64,000 nt of DNA from Streptomyces zhihengii (GCF_016919245.1 NZ_JAFEJA010000001.1:2638001-2702000); one strand, 5' to 3'. Counted from the stretch's first letter, positions 11,613 to 19,812 are shown. Made by a program: numbers and translations. Notes: generated by a model not told the origin, from the sequence alone.

Positions 11613-12623
11613 TCAGAGGGCGTCGTTGGCGCAGCGGAAGCCGATGTTCGCCGCCGCCGAATCGGCGGTGTTGCCGGAACGGGCGGCGACCCGGTAGCGG
11701 TGGCAGTAGGAGTCGTGGCAGAGGTACGAGCCGCCGCGCATGACGCGCTGCGCGTCATGGCCCGGGTCGTGCCACGGGCCGCGCGGGTCGTGCACCGGCG
11801 CGGCACCGGCACGCGCCGCGTAGGCGTCGGCGGCGAAGGTGTCGGCGCACCACTCCCAGACGTTGCCGACCGTGTTCCACAGCCCGTGGCCGTTGGGACG
11901 GTAGGACGTGACCGGTGCGGTGGTCTCGTGACCGTCCTCGGCCGTGTTGAGGGTGGGGAAGGTGCCCTGCCAGATGTTGCACATCCACCGTCCGCGCGGA
12001 GTGAGTTCGTCGCCCCACGGGAAGCGCCGGCCCTCCAGACCGCCGCGCGCGCCGTACTCCCACTCGGCCTCGGTCGGCAGCCGCTTCCCGGCCCACGCGC
12101 AGTACGCCTGGGCGTCGTTCCAGCTGACCTGCACCACCGGGTGGTTCTGGAGGGTGCCGGCGGACGAGAGCGGTCCGGCGGGGTGGCGCCACGAGGCGCC
12201 CCGCACCACCAGCCACCAGGGGGTGCCGGCGGCCCGGCCCAGCACGTCCCCGGGCTCGGCGCGCACCGCGAGGTGGAACACGGCGGACATGCCCAGCCGT
12301 TCGGCGTCCGTGACGTAGCCGGTGTCCTTGACGAAGGCGGCGAACGCGGCGTTGGTGACCGTGGCGGCGTCCATGAGGAACGGGTCGAGACGGACCTGGT
12401 GCACGGGCCCCTCGCCGTCCGCCGCGTATCCCTCGCCGAAGCCGTCGCCCATGGCGAACGTGCCGCCCGGCAGGCGCACTTGGCCCCGGGTGCCGCGCCG
12501 GTCCGCGGCCGGGCGGAACGGACCGGGAGGGGCGGCACCGATGGAACCGATCAGCACGCCGCCGGCGCCGGCGGACGCGTGGCAGCGGCCGTGGCCGTCG
12601 GCTGACGGGACGCAGCAGGACAT
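11613..12623 (-). CDS. Formylglycine-generating enzyme (SUMF1/FGE family)
   Basis: 336 residues from the ATG at 12623, which gives the MSCC start common in actinobacterial FGEs. FGE is a copper-dependent oxidase that converts the Cys of C-x-P-x-R in sulfatases into formylglycine, the catalytic aldehyde. Conserved FGE blocks are clear: LPGGTFAMGD, NHPVVQVSWNDAQAYCAWAGKRLPTEAEWEY, GNVWEWC, and the active-site segment GGSYLCHDSYCHRYR with the copper-binding Cys302 and Cys307. The C-terminal IGFRCA motif is present. Its two presumed clients, both with canonical C-x-P-x-R motifs, lie directly downstream. The gene is unlike its flanking core genes in position and looks like part of an inserted cassette. 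Confidence 0.95.
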   Translation of the reverse strand: MSCCVPSADGHGRCHASAGAGGVLIGSIGAAPPGPFRPAADRRGTRGQVRLPGGTFAMGDGFGEGYAADGEGPVHQVRLDPFLMDAATVTNAAFAAFVKDTGYVTDAERLGMSAVFHLAVRAEPGDVLGRAAGTPWWLVVRGASWRHPAGPLSSAGTLQNHPVVQVSWNDAQAYCAWAGKRLPTEAEWEYGARGGLEGRRFPWGDELTPRGRWMCNIWQGTFPTLNTAEDGHETTAPVTSYRPNGHGLWNTVGNVWEWCADTFAADAYAARAGAAPVHDPRGPWHDPGHDAQRVMRGGSYLCHDSYCHRYRVAARSGNTADSAAANIGFRCANDAL

Positions 12624-13404
12624 GGCGGGGCTCCATGGGTCGGCGGAAGGGGACACATGGCCCCCACCGGGCACGCGCACGGTGCCGTCCGCCCCACCGC
12701 CGCGGCGGCCCCGGAGCGGGGCACGGCAGGCGGGTGGGCGGTGCGCGGACGCGGCGGCCCGGCGGAAGGGCACGGGACGGAAGGCGGACGGGCTACGGCG
12801 AGCGCGTCGGCGTCACAGGAACGGCGGGACGGACACCCAGGGGGTTTTCGCCGGGGTCTTCGTCGGCCGTGTCACGGGGAGCAGCCCCGAGGGCACCCGC
12901 GAAAGGGGCCGGAGGCTGTGGAGAACGAGGTGCTCAGCGACAGATCTGGTCGAAGTGGTCGGCGCGGCGGCTGGGCCAGAAGGGGTCCAGCGGCACGGTG
13001 TGACCTGTGTGGGCACTCCTCATGCCGGAGATGACACCACGTCACCCTCCGCACCGCAACGCCCTGTCCGTCCCCTGAGACCCTTCGTCCCGGCATGCGG
13101 CGGCCCGGCGCCGCATGCCGGGCAGAGCTGCGCGGAGGTCAGCCGGGGTGGGCGGCCGGCCGGAACCGCGCCCGGGGTCCGGCCGGGCGGACGGTCGGCC
13201 GCGACCCGAGGGTGCCGGGGCGCCGGGAGCGGATGGCCGGCCCGGACGCGGCAGGGCTGTGGCCCCGGGACGGGCGGCCGGGACCGGGCCGATCGACCGG
13301 AGCGGGCGTCGGGCCGATCCACCGGAGCGGGCGCTCCATCGCGCCCCGACAGGGTGCGTCCGCGGCGTCGGCGTGCCTCGCGGCGTCGGGACGACGCGGC
13401 CGCC
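12624..13404. other. 781-bp intergenic region upstream of FGE
   Basis: No gene could be supported. Short frames exist on both strands (for example minus 12813-13016, 67 codons) but lack a ribosome-binding site and recognisable protein features. The left half, less GC-rich at about 12840-13020, is where the promoter of the FGE-sulfatase cassette would lie. The right half carries a strong hairpin (listed separately) and low-complexity GC-rich sequence after mnmA. Confidence 0.45.
13089..13122. terminator. 14-bp perfect hairpin downstream of mnmA
   Basis: Arms CCCGGCATGCGGCG and its complement flank a 6-nt loop. It lies ~280 bp past the mnmA stop on the minus strand. No T-run follows. It is a plausible terminator or insulating structure between mnmA and the FGE cassette. 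Confidence 0.45.
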
Positions 13405-14529
13405 TCAGACCGACGCCGTCGCCCGCCGCGTCGTCGCGATCGTGGCGGAGCCGACGACCCGCGTGCCGTCGTAGAGGACGATCGCCTGGCCGGGGGCGAC
13501 GCCCCGCACCGGCTCGCCGAAGGAGACCCGGAGCTCGGCGCCGTCCACCAGCTCGGCCGTGACCTCGGTCTCGCCGCCGTGGGCGCGGAGCTGGGCCGTG
13601 TACGTGCCCGGGCCGGCCGGGGGCGCCCCGCACCAGCGGGGCTTGATCGCGGTGAGGGCGTCGACGTCCAGCGCCTCGGCGGGGCCGACGGTGACGGTGT
13701 TGTCGACCGGGGAGATGTCCAGGACGTAGCGCGGCTTGCCGTCGGGCGCGGGGTGGCCGATGCGCAGGCCCTTGCGCTGCCCGATGGTGAAGCCGTAGGC
13801 GCCCTCGTGGGTGCCGAGCTTCGCGCCCGCCTCGTCGACGATGTCGCCCTCGGCGCGGCCGAGGCGGTTCGCCAGGAAGCCCTGGGTGTCGCCGTCGGCG
13901 ATGAAGCAGATGTCGTGGCTGTCGGGCTTCTTGGCCACGGCCAGGCCCCGGCGCTCGGCCTCCGCCCGGATCTCGTCCTTGGTGGTGAGGGTGTCACCCA
14001 GCGGGAACATGGCGTGGGCGAGCTGCTTCTCGTCCAGCACGCCGAGCACGTACGACTGGTCCTTGGCCATGTCGCTGGCCCGGTGCAGCTCGCGGGTGCC
14101 GTCGTCGTTCAGCACCACGGTCGCGTAGTGGCCCGTGCACACCGCGTCGAAGCCCAGCGCGAGCGCCTTGTCGAGGAGCGCGGCGAACTTGATCTTCTCG
14201 TTGCAGCGCAGGCAGGGGTTGGGCGTGCGCCCGGCCTCGTACTCGGCGACGAAGTCCTCGACGACGTCCTCACGGAAGCGCTCGGCGAGGTCCCACACGT
14301 AGAAGGGGATGCCGATGACGTCGGCGGCCCGGCGCGCGTCGCGCGAGTCCTCGATGGTGCAGCACCCGCGGGCGCCGGTGCGGAAGGACTGCGGATTCGC
14401 GGAGAGCGCCAGGTGCACGCCGGTGACGTCGTGCCCCGCCTCGGCTGCGCGGGCTGCGGCGACGGCGGAGTCGACACCGCCCGACATGGCGGCGAGGACG
14501 CGGAGGGGGCGCTGGGGGGTCTCAGTCAT
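13405..14529 (-). CDS. mnmA: tRNA-specific 2-thiouridylase MnmA
   Basis: 374 residues from the ATG at 14529; upstream codons in frame are not protein-like. MnmA adenylates and thiolates U34 of tRNA for Lys, Glu and Gln to give 2-thiouridine, receiving sulfur that starts at a cysteine desulfurase. The PP-loop [12 protein letters not shown] is near the N-terminus, [14 protein letters not shown] supplies the first catalytic Cys, GHYA follows, and [11 protein letters not shown] the second Cys of the persulfide pair. The IGQRKGL segment and the C-terminal beta-barrel are also typical. A cysteine desulfurase gene, the probable sulfur donor, is found 6.5 kb away, with the amidase gene and accessory genes between them. 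Confidence 0.96.
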   Translation of the reverse strand: MTETPQRPLRVLAAMSGGVDSAVAAARAAEAGHDVTGVHLALSANPQSFRTGARGCCTIEDSRDARRAADVIGIPFYVWDLAERFREDVVEDFVAEYEAGRTPNPCLRCNEKIKFAALLDKALALGFDAVCTGHYATVVLNDDGTRELHRASDMAKDQSYVLGVLDEKQLAHAMFPLGDTLTTKDEIRAEAERRGLAVAKKPDSHDICFIADGDTQGFLANRLGRAEGDIVDEAGAKLGTHEGAYGFTIGQRKGLRIGHPAPDGKPRYVLDISPVDNTVTVGPAEALDVDALTAIKPRWCGAPPAGPGTYTAQLRAHGGETEVTAELVDGAELRVSFGEPVRGVAPGQAIVLYDGTRVVGSATIATTRRATASV

Positions 14530-14590
14530 AGCGCTACCAGGGTACGGGGCCCGGGGAACCGAAAGCTCGTGAGTATGCGTTGTGGTCGGC

Positions 14591-15295
14591 ATGGGGAGCG
14601 AGAGCGGTCGCGGCAGCCGGAAGAAGCCCGCGGAGAAACCGAACATGACCAGGCGCGCCGTGCTGATCGGCGGCGGCGCCGCGGTGGTGGGCGGCGGGAT
14701 CTGGGCCGAGGAGGAGATCCGCCGGCTGTGGCGCGGCATGCCCTGGGTGCGCCCGCCGCGCAAGGAGGGCGAGCTGGACTTCGCGGGCGCCCAGTGGGTC
14801 TCGGCGAACGCGGCGAACTGGCGGCTGGCCTGGCGGCCGGACGACTACGAGATCGACCGGGTCGTGATCCATGTCGTGCAGGGCAGCTACGCGACGGCGC
14901 TGAAGGTGTTCCGCGACCCCCTGCACAAGGCGGCGACCCACTACGTGGTGCGCAAGGACGGTCACGTCGCGCAGATGATCCGGGAGTACGACGTCGCCTA
15001 CCACTGCGGCAACCGCTCCTACAACGAGCGCAGCATCGGCATCGAGCACGAGGGGTTCGTCGACCGGCCCAAGGACCTCACGGACGCGATGTACGCCGGT
15101 TCGGCCAGGCTGACGGCCGACATCTGCGCCCGTCACGACATACCGGTGGACCGTGAGCACATCGTCGGCCATGTGGAGATCCCCGGCACCGACCACACCG
15201 ACCCGGGCCCGCACTGGGACTGGGACCGCTACATGAAGCTGGTGGGCGAGGCGCTGCCCGAGGCGAAGCGGGCCGCGGAGGCGCGCAAGGCCTGA
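14591..15295 (+). CDS. Exported N-acetylmuramoyl-L-alanine amidase (PGRP/Amidase_2)
   Basis: Zinc amidase that cleaves the bond between N-acetylmuramic acid and L-alanine in peptidoglycan. A twin-arginine signal, [17 protein letters not shown], lies at the N-terminus. The amidase domain shows VVIHVVQGS (first zinc His), [20 protein letters not shown] and [14 protein letters not shown] (later zinc His and partner). The start is uncertain: GTG 14582 and ATG 14591 lack clear ribosome-binding sites, whereas ATG 14645 has GGAG nine bases upstream and puts the RR pair almost at the N-terminus. It is divergent from mnmA, whose start is ~60 bp away, so the two share a promoter region. Confidence 0.92.
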   Translation: MGSESGRGSRKKPAEKPNMTRRAVLIGGGAAVVGGGIWAEEEIRRLWRGMPWVRPPRKEGELDFAGAQWVSANAANWRLAWRPDDYEIDRVVIHVVQGSYATALKVFRDPLHKAATHYVVRKDGHVAQMIREYDVAYHCGNRSYNERSIGIEHEGFVDRPKDLTDAMYAGSARLTADICARHDIPVDREHIVGHVEIPGTDHTDPGPHWDWDRYMKLVGEALPEAKRAAEARKA

Positions 15296-15306
15296 CACGA
15301 GCCCGG

Positions 15307-15340
15307 CGCGGGGCGTTCCGGTGGCCCGGACCGCCCCGCG
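15307..15340. terminator. Bidirectional terminator-like hairpin
   Basis: Perfect 9-bp arms CGCGGGGCG/CGCCCCGCG with a 16-nt loop, between the convergent amidase and small secreted protein genes. Confidence 0.5.
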
Positions 15341-15359
15341 AGGGTCCCTGCGGGGCCGC

Positions 15360-15596
15360 TCAGTAGCGGACCCACAGGACGTAGACGTCCGGTCTCGTCG
15401 GGAAGGGCTCGCAGAAGTAGATCAGGCCCCACAGGTGCCGCCCGGCCTGGCCGGCCGCGTCGCACTCCGCGAGCGAGGCATGGTGGCTGCGGGCGTAGGT
15501 CCCGGGGGGTGCGGCGGCGGCCGGTGCGGCGGTCGTGCCGATGGCGAGAAGACAGGCGGCGGCCGTGACGACGGCTCCGGCGATGCGACGGTACAC
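15360..15596 (-). CDS. Small secreted protein of unknown function
   Basis: 78 residues. The start is GTG 15596, chosen because AGGAGG lies eight bases upstream. A signal peptide (VYRRIAGAVVTAAACLLAIG...APAAAA) is followed by a mature chain of ~49 residues containing two Cys (SLAECDAAG and IYFCEPF) that could form one disulfide, and a Tyr/Trp-rich end (RPDVYVLWVRY). No family is recognised. The size and two-Cys pattern recall small extracellular Streptomyces proteins such as inhibitors, but that is only an impression. It is the first gene after the amidase and marks the left end of the accessory segment that continues to ~21 kb. Confidence 0.75.
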   Translation of the reverse strand: MYRRIAGAVVTAAACLLAIGTTAAPAAAAPPGTYARSHHASLAECDAAGQAGRHLWGLIYFCEPFPTRPDVYVLWVRY

Positions 15597-16410
15597 GCGT
15601 CTTTCCTCCTGGTCGTGCCGGGTCGTCCCGGCGGCGGAAGATACGAGGTGTGACGAGGCGTTTCCGTACGGCTGCGCAGCCGGGGCCAACGTAGCGCCGG
15701 GCACCCGCGGCACACAAGGTCTAGACCAAGGGTCGGACGGGGTGCGGCGGGGCCAGGATGCCCGGAGCCCGGCACCGTGCCGCCGCTCGCCGGCACGGCG
15801 TCCCGCCGCCGCGCCGTCTCCCGCCCCCACGGACGCGCACCGGGCACGCAACGCACGGGCGACGGACGGACGCCGGACGGGCACCTCGCCTGAGGCGCCT
15901 TCTCGCCAAAATGACCGCCCACAGGACCGCCCGCCTGGTGAGAGCGGGAGGGAAGGGACTCCTGTGCACACGCCGGGCCGCCGCCGGCAGGGCCCGGCCG
16001 GTCACGCCCCTCGACGGACCCGGCCGCCCGGATAACCGCGTTCAACTGGGGATTCCCGTCCGCACCCGCATGCGGGACCCGCACGGAACGGACAGCCGGA
16101 TCCTCCCGCGCGTACACGGCGCATTCATCAGGCCATCGCCCGCACGGCCGGGCGGAAGGGGAATCACCCTGTTGACCGGCCGGGTCCGTGACGCCTTCAA
16201 TACCGGCAGCGCCAGGCGCCGGAGCCGGTCGGATTTCGCCTCGGGGATTCCCCCGCGGTGGCCGCCTCCTCGCGTCCGCGCTTCGGTTGTCCGCTCATGA
16301 GGTACGTGCACCGCCGCGATAGTGAGTCGTGCTCGCACCCGTTCCTCGTGACGCGTGCGCCGGCCCGATTCCTCATGTCCGGAGGGCGCGTTCCCGGAAA
16401 TGGAGGAGCA
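15597..16410. other. 814-bp intergenic region upstream of the peptide precursor
   Basis: No gene could be supported. A short palindrome GGTCTAGACC lies at 15718-15727. The right part (16190-16410) is less GC-rich and should carry the promoter for the precursor gene. Frames crossing it lack ribosome-binding sites. Confidence 0.45.
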
Positions 16411-16779
16411 ATGAGACCCGTCGATCCCCAGCGCTATCTCGCCTATCTGGCGACCCTGGCCGCCGGTCTGACCGCACCGGCCCTCGCGGCCGGTGCGGCC
16501 CACGCCGCCGCCGCGCCCGCTCAGCCCGCGCAGACGGTCGCCGTCTCCGACTCGGCACGGGCGACGCTCGCCGCCCAGTCGGCGGAGGCGGACCAGGAGG
16601 CGCTCTCCGCCGACGGCCTGTACTCGCAGTTCAACGAGATCTACAACAGGGTCTACAACGAGGTGATCAACCCCTACCTGCAGCGGGTCCAGCCGTACCT
16701 CCAGGGCTTCACCCCTGCCGAGTCCGGGAGGACGGCCGCCGACGCGCCGCTGAGCCGGATCCTCGACGACCTGTCCTGA
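16411..16779 (+). CDS. Putative RiPP precursor peptide with aromatic three-residue motifs
   Basis: 122 residues. The ATG at 16411 follows GGAGGA five to ten bases upstream; the frame is open further upstream but not protein-like. Residues 9-36 are hydrophobic and Ala-rich and look like a signal peptide or leader. Residues 48-68 are a charged linker. Residues 71-100 hold seven aromatics, six of them in Y/F-x-[Q/E/R] triplets: YSQ, FNE, YNR, YNE, YLQ, YLQ, the last two inside a repeated PYLQ. Such triplets are typical substrates of radical SAM enzymes that make three-residue cyclophanes. A radical SAM/SPASM gene lies 123 bp downstream. From memory this resembles the AmcA family of multiply cyclophane-modified precursors, but no search was possible. 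Confidence 0.72.
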   Translation: MRPVDPQRYLAYLATLAAGLTAPALAAGAAHAAAAPAQPAQTVAVSDSARATLAAQSAEADQEALSADGLYSQFNEIYNRVYNEVINPYLQRVQPYLQGFTPAESGRTAADAPLSRILDDLS

Positions 16780-16902
16780 TCTCACCCGCCGGTGCCCGTA
16801 CCGGCGGCGTTCACCAGGCACCGAACCGGGTGCGGACCGCGTCCGCCGGCCGCATCCGGTGATCCGCGTTCCTGACATCCCTACGTGCGAGGAGGCCGGC
16901 GA

Positions 16903-18078
16903 GTGGCGAGGGAAACGAAGAGACAGGTCCAATTCGTCGTCAAGATATCCAAGTTCTGCAATCTGCGATGCTCGTACTGCTACGAGTTCGCCGACCTCGG
17001 ACAGCGCGAACGGATGAGCCGGGAACAACTGCGTTCCATGTACGTGCACATGCGCGACTACTACGTGGAAAGGGACCGGGAGGACGGTGCGCGCACGCAC
17101 GTCCACATCGTCTGGCACGGCGGCGAACCGCTCATGATCGAACCGGAATACTATTGGCAGAGCCTGGACGACCAGCGTGAAATCTTCGGTGACGCGCTGA
17201 CGGTGAGCAATTTCGTCCAGACGAATCTCACCGTCCTCGACGACGAACGGATCAGACTCCTGAAGGACGGATTCGACCATGTCGGCGTCTCCGTCGACCT
17301 CTTCAGCGGACTCCGCGTCAACATCGCCGGCCGGGACCAGCAGAGCAAGGTCGTCGCCAACATGGAGCGGCTGCGGTCCGAAGGGGTGCAGTTCGGCTGC
17401 ATCACCGTGCTCACCCGGCGGAACCTGCGCAGGGTGAAGGACACCTTCGCCTTCTACGAGAAGGCGGGCATCGGCTTCCGGGTGCTCCCCCTCTTCGACG
17501 GCGCCTACGACGACCAGCACCTGGCGTACGACATCACCGTGCCGGAGATCGTCTCCGCGCTCAGCGAGATGGCCGACCTCTGGCTGGAGAGCGACACCCC
17601 GGTGCAGGTCTCCCCGCTGGACAGCCACTTCCAGATCGTGCTGCGCCACCTCAACCCCGACGCCCCGCGCGTGTACTTCAACCAGCGCGAGTGGATGTCG
17701 GTCATGGTCGTCGACACCCCCGGGGACGTCTACGCCTACGGAGACCCCTACGAGGACCCCGACGCCTGTCTCGGCAACATCTTCACCACCCCGATCGGAG
17801 AGCTGCTCTCGGGGTCACGCTTCGAGGCATCGGCCGTCGCCGCAGAGTCCCGGATGGCCGCGAACTGCCTGAACTGCAAGTACTTCGGCGCGTGCTCCGG
17901 CGCACCCATCGCGAGCAACCGCGACAACGTGCACACGGTCGTCGACGGCATCGCCGTCTGCGACGTCGAGCGCGCCGTGCTGGAACACATCGAGCACCGG
18001 CTGCGGAGCAGCGACGTCGTCGACCCCGACGGACGGATCAGGGCGGCGTCGGCACCCGCCGTCGATCCCGTCGCCTGA
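16903..18078 (+). CDS. Radical SAM/SPASM peptide maturase (cyclophane-forming type)
   Basis: 391 residues from GTG 16903, preceded by GGAGG. A longer start at 16885 would include the ribosome-binding site and is less likely. The radical SAM motif is CNLRCSYC (Cys19, Cys23, Cys26), which binds the [4Fe-4S] cluster that cleaves S-adenosylmethionine. The GGEPL segment (HIVWHGGEPLM) contacts SAM. The C-terminal third has a SPASM domain: DACLGNI, NCLNCKYFGACSGAP and VCDVERA supply Cys ligands for auxiliary clusters. Proteins of this layout install C-C or C-S crosslinks in ribosomal peptides. With the aromatic-rich precursor just upstream, the likely reaction is crosslinking of Tyr/Phe rings to nearby side chains. 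From memory the closest described type is AmcB; assignment is tentative. Confidence 0.88.
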   Translation: MARETKRQVQFVVKISKFCNLRCSYCYEFADLGQRERMSREQLRSMYVHMRDYYVERDREDGARTHVHIVWHGGEPLMIEPEYYWQSLDDQREIFGDALTVSNFVQTNLTVLDDERIRLLKDGFDHVGVSVDLFSGLRVNIAGRDQQSKVVANMERLRSEGVQFGCITVLTRRNLRRVKDTFAFYEKAGIGFRVLPLFDGAYDDQHLAYDITVPEIVSALSEMADLWLESDTPVQVSPLDSHFQIVLRHLNPDAPRVYFNQREWMSVMVVDTPGDVYAYGDPYEDPDACLGNIFTTPIGELLSGSRFEASAVAAESRMAANCLNCKYFGACSGAPIASNRDNVHTVVDGIAVCDVERAVLEHIEHRLRSSDVVDPDGRIRAASAPAVDPVA

Positions 18079-18084
18079 CGGCGG

Positions 18085-18678
18085 ATGGACGGCGGCAGGG
18101 GCGGCCCGCCCCGCGATCCCTTCGAGGTGACGGTCACCGCGGCGGACGGCCCCCGCTCCCCCGTGCCCGACCCGCCGTTCCACGACGCCGCACCGCTGGT
18201 CGCCGTGACCCTGGAGACCATGCCGGACGCGGACTCAGGGCAGGCACCCCTGCCGTTCCTGTACCTCGACCTGGACGGTCTGCCGGGCTCGGCGGCGATC
18301 GTCCGGGGAGACCGCATGCCGGGCACGGCCCTGGAGAAGGCGCTGACGCTGTTCGTCCACAGCTCCGGCAACGGCTACGTCGGCATCACGGTCACGGAAC
18401 GCGCCACGGAGCCCGCTGCCTCGGGCCCCGCCCCGCGCGTCCTGCGCGTGGCCGTCGACCCCGTCCGGCACGCGGCGGGCCTCGCGGCCGCCGTCCGCGG
18501 CGGGCGCCTGGTGGTGGCCCACCTCCGGACGTCACCGACGGGTGAGCGCCGCCGTTCCCTGCTTCCGGTCGACGTCGACGGCCGCCTGCTCGAACGGATC
18601 GTCCACGCGGCGCTGACGCATCCGCGGCGGGTGCGGGTGGGGCTGGGAGGCGCGATGCCCCGCTCCCTCGCCCCGTAG
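18085..18678 (+). CDS. Hypothetical protein coupled to the radical SAM maturase
   Basis: 197 residues, starting 6 bp after the maturase stop, so translation is probably coupled. Third-position G/C bias is strong, which supports a real gene. No domain is recognised. The chain is mostly beta-rich with conserved-looking hydrophobic stretches (APLPFLYLDLDGLPGSAAIV, LTLFVHSSGNGYVGITV, RLVVAHLRTSP), no signal peptide and no membrane segment. Position suggests a role with the peptide cluster, such as precursor recognition, a partner of the maturase, or immunity. None of these can be chosen from sequence alone. Confidence 0.7.
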   Translation: MDGGRGGPPRDPFEVTVTAADGPRSPVPDPPFHDAAPLVAVTLETMPDADSGQAPLPFLYLDLDGLPGSAAIVRGDRMPGTALEKALTLFVHSSGNGYVGITVTERATEPAASGPAPRVLRVAVDPVRHAAGLAAAVRGGRLVVAHLRTSPTGERRRSLLPVDVDGRLLERIVHAALTHPRRVRVGLGGAMPRSLAP

Positions 18679-18679
18679 G

Positions 18680-18710
18680 TTGACCCTCTACCTGGTGCAG
18701 GGCCCAGGGT
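18680..18710 (+). promoter_or_regulatory. MerR-type promoter with 19-bp spacer
   Basis: TTGACC (18680-18685) and CAGGGT (18705-18710) are separated by 19 bp, the long spacer characteristic of MerR-controlled promoters. The outer ACCCT/AGGGT arms form a short dyad. It directly precedes a MerR-type gene and suggests autoregulation. Confidence 0.5.
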
Positions 18711-18729
18711 CATGGGTGTGGAGAGCGAG

Positions 18730-19812
18730 ATGCGCAGTATCGGCGAGATGGCCGGGGACAGCGGGCTGAGCGCGAGTGCGCTGCGGTTCTACGACCGGTC
18801 CGGGGTCCTCGTGCCCGCGTGGGTGGATCCGCTGAGCGGCTACCGGTGGTACGAGCCGGGGCAGCTCGACGAGGCCAGGGTGCTGACCCGGCTGCGACGG
18901 GCCCAGATGCCGCTGGCCGACATCAGGCTGGTGCTGGCGGGCTGGTCCGGCGCGGACACGGAGCTGGTCCGGGGGCTGCTGGAAGCCCATCTGCGCCGGC
19001 TCGAAGAGGGCCTTGCCGACGCCCGCACCGAGTTCTCCGCGATCCGAGCGCTACTGGACGACAGGGAGAACCTCATGACCTCACTCGGCACCGCCGCCCC
19101 CGTACGCGTCGGCGTCCCCGCCGACCGTCTCGCCGCGGCCCTGGACGCGGTCCGCTTCGCGGTGGGCACCGACCCCGCGCTGCCGGTGCTCGGCGGGGTG
19201 TTGTTCGACGTGGAGGGCGACGCGCTGCGGGTCGTGGCGACCGACCGCTACCGGCTGGCCGTCGCCGAGACGGGCACCGAGGGCCACGGCGGCGACCGGG
19301 TGCAGGCCCTCGTCGACGCCCCGCTGGTCGACGCGATGCGGGCACTGCTCCGCGGCGAGGGGACCGCGCAGCTGACCGTCGACGGGGACAGGGTGTCGCT
19401 GGAGACCGACGGCGGCCAGGCGGGCGGGCAGCGCCTGGAGCACGAGTTCCCCGACTACCGGCGTCTCGTCCAGCTCCCGGCCGGCCGCACCGCCGTCGTG
19501 GACGTCGCCGCCTTCGGCGAGGCCCTGCGGTCCGGCCCGGTGCGCGACCACGAGGACTCCGAGCGGAGCGGCGTCTCCTACGAGGTGAGCGTCGTCGCGG
19601 TGGACGGCGGGACGGTGACGGTCCGCGGCGAGGGTGACGAGGACGAGCACCGCGTCGGCGTGAACCGCGCCTATCTGCTGGACGCGCTCGCCGCCGGCGC
19701 CCGGGACCGGCTCGTCCTGGAACTCGGCGCGCCCACGGCCCCCGTGGTGATCCGGCGTCCGGACGACGCGGGCACGTACTCGCTGCTGATGCCGGTCCGC
19801 CTGGAGGGCTGA
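18730..19812 (+). CDS. MerR-type regulator fused to DNA polymerase III beta (sliding clamp)-like domains
   Basis: 360 residues from ATG 18730, chosen because GGAG lies six bases upstream and because the predicted promoter would place an ATG at 18712 upstream of transcription start. Residues ~1-115 are a MerR DNA-binding domain (RSIGEMAGDSGLSASALRFYDRSGVL, GYRWYEPGQL) with a coiled dimerisation helix. From ~residue 125 the chain resembles domains 2 and 3 of the beta sliding clamp: DPALPVLGGVLFDVEGDALRVVATDRYRLAV, then HEFPDYRRLVQ, and VGVNRAYLLDALAAG near the end, followed by a TYSLLMPVRL tail like that of DnaN. The clamp-like part may act as a dimerisation or sensor module. Its ligand is unknown. 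Confidence 0.85.
   Translation: MRSIGEMAGDSGLSASALRFYDRSGVLVPAWVDPLSGYRWYEPGQLDEARVLTRLRRAQMPLADIRLVLAGWSGADTELVRGLLEAHLRRLEEGLADARTEFSAIRALLDDRENLMTSLGTAAPVRVGVPADRLAAALDAVRFAVGTDPALPVLGGVLFDVEGDALRVVATDRYRLAVAETGTEGHGGDRVQALVDAPLVDAMRALLRGEGTAQLTVDGDRVSLETDGGQAGGQRLEHEFPDYRRLVQLPAGRTAVVDVAAFGEALRSGPVRDHEDSERSGVSYEVSVVAVDGGTVTVRGEGDEDEHRVGVNRAYLLDALAAGARDRLVLELGAPTAPVVIRRPDDAGTYSLLMPVRLEG

Noticed and set aside
7632..12623. Anaerobic (radical SAM) sulfatase maturation
   Set aside because: The activating enzyme is an oxygen-dependent FGE with the CHDSYC motif, not an anSME. The radical SAM gene at 16.9 kb is far away and paired with a precursor peptide.
12813..13096. Small minus-strand frames of 67-74 codons upstream of the FGE gene
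   Set aside because: No ribosome-binding site, no recognisable motif, and composition like other non-coding GC-rich DNA.
16258..16779. Longer version of the precursor gene starting at 16258
   Set aside because: The additional N-terminal residues are not protein-like, and the internal ATG at 16411 has a clear GGAGGA ribosome-binding site.
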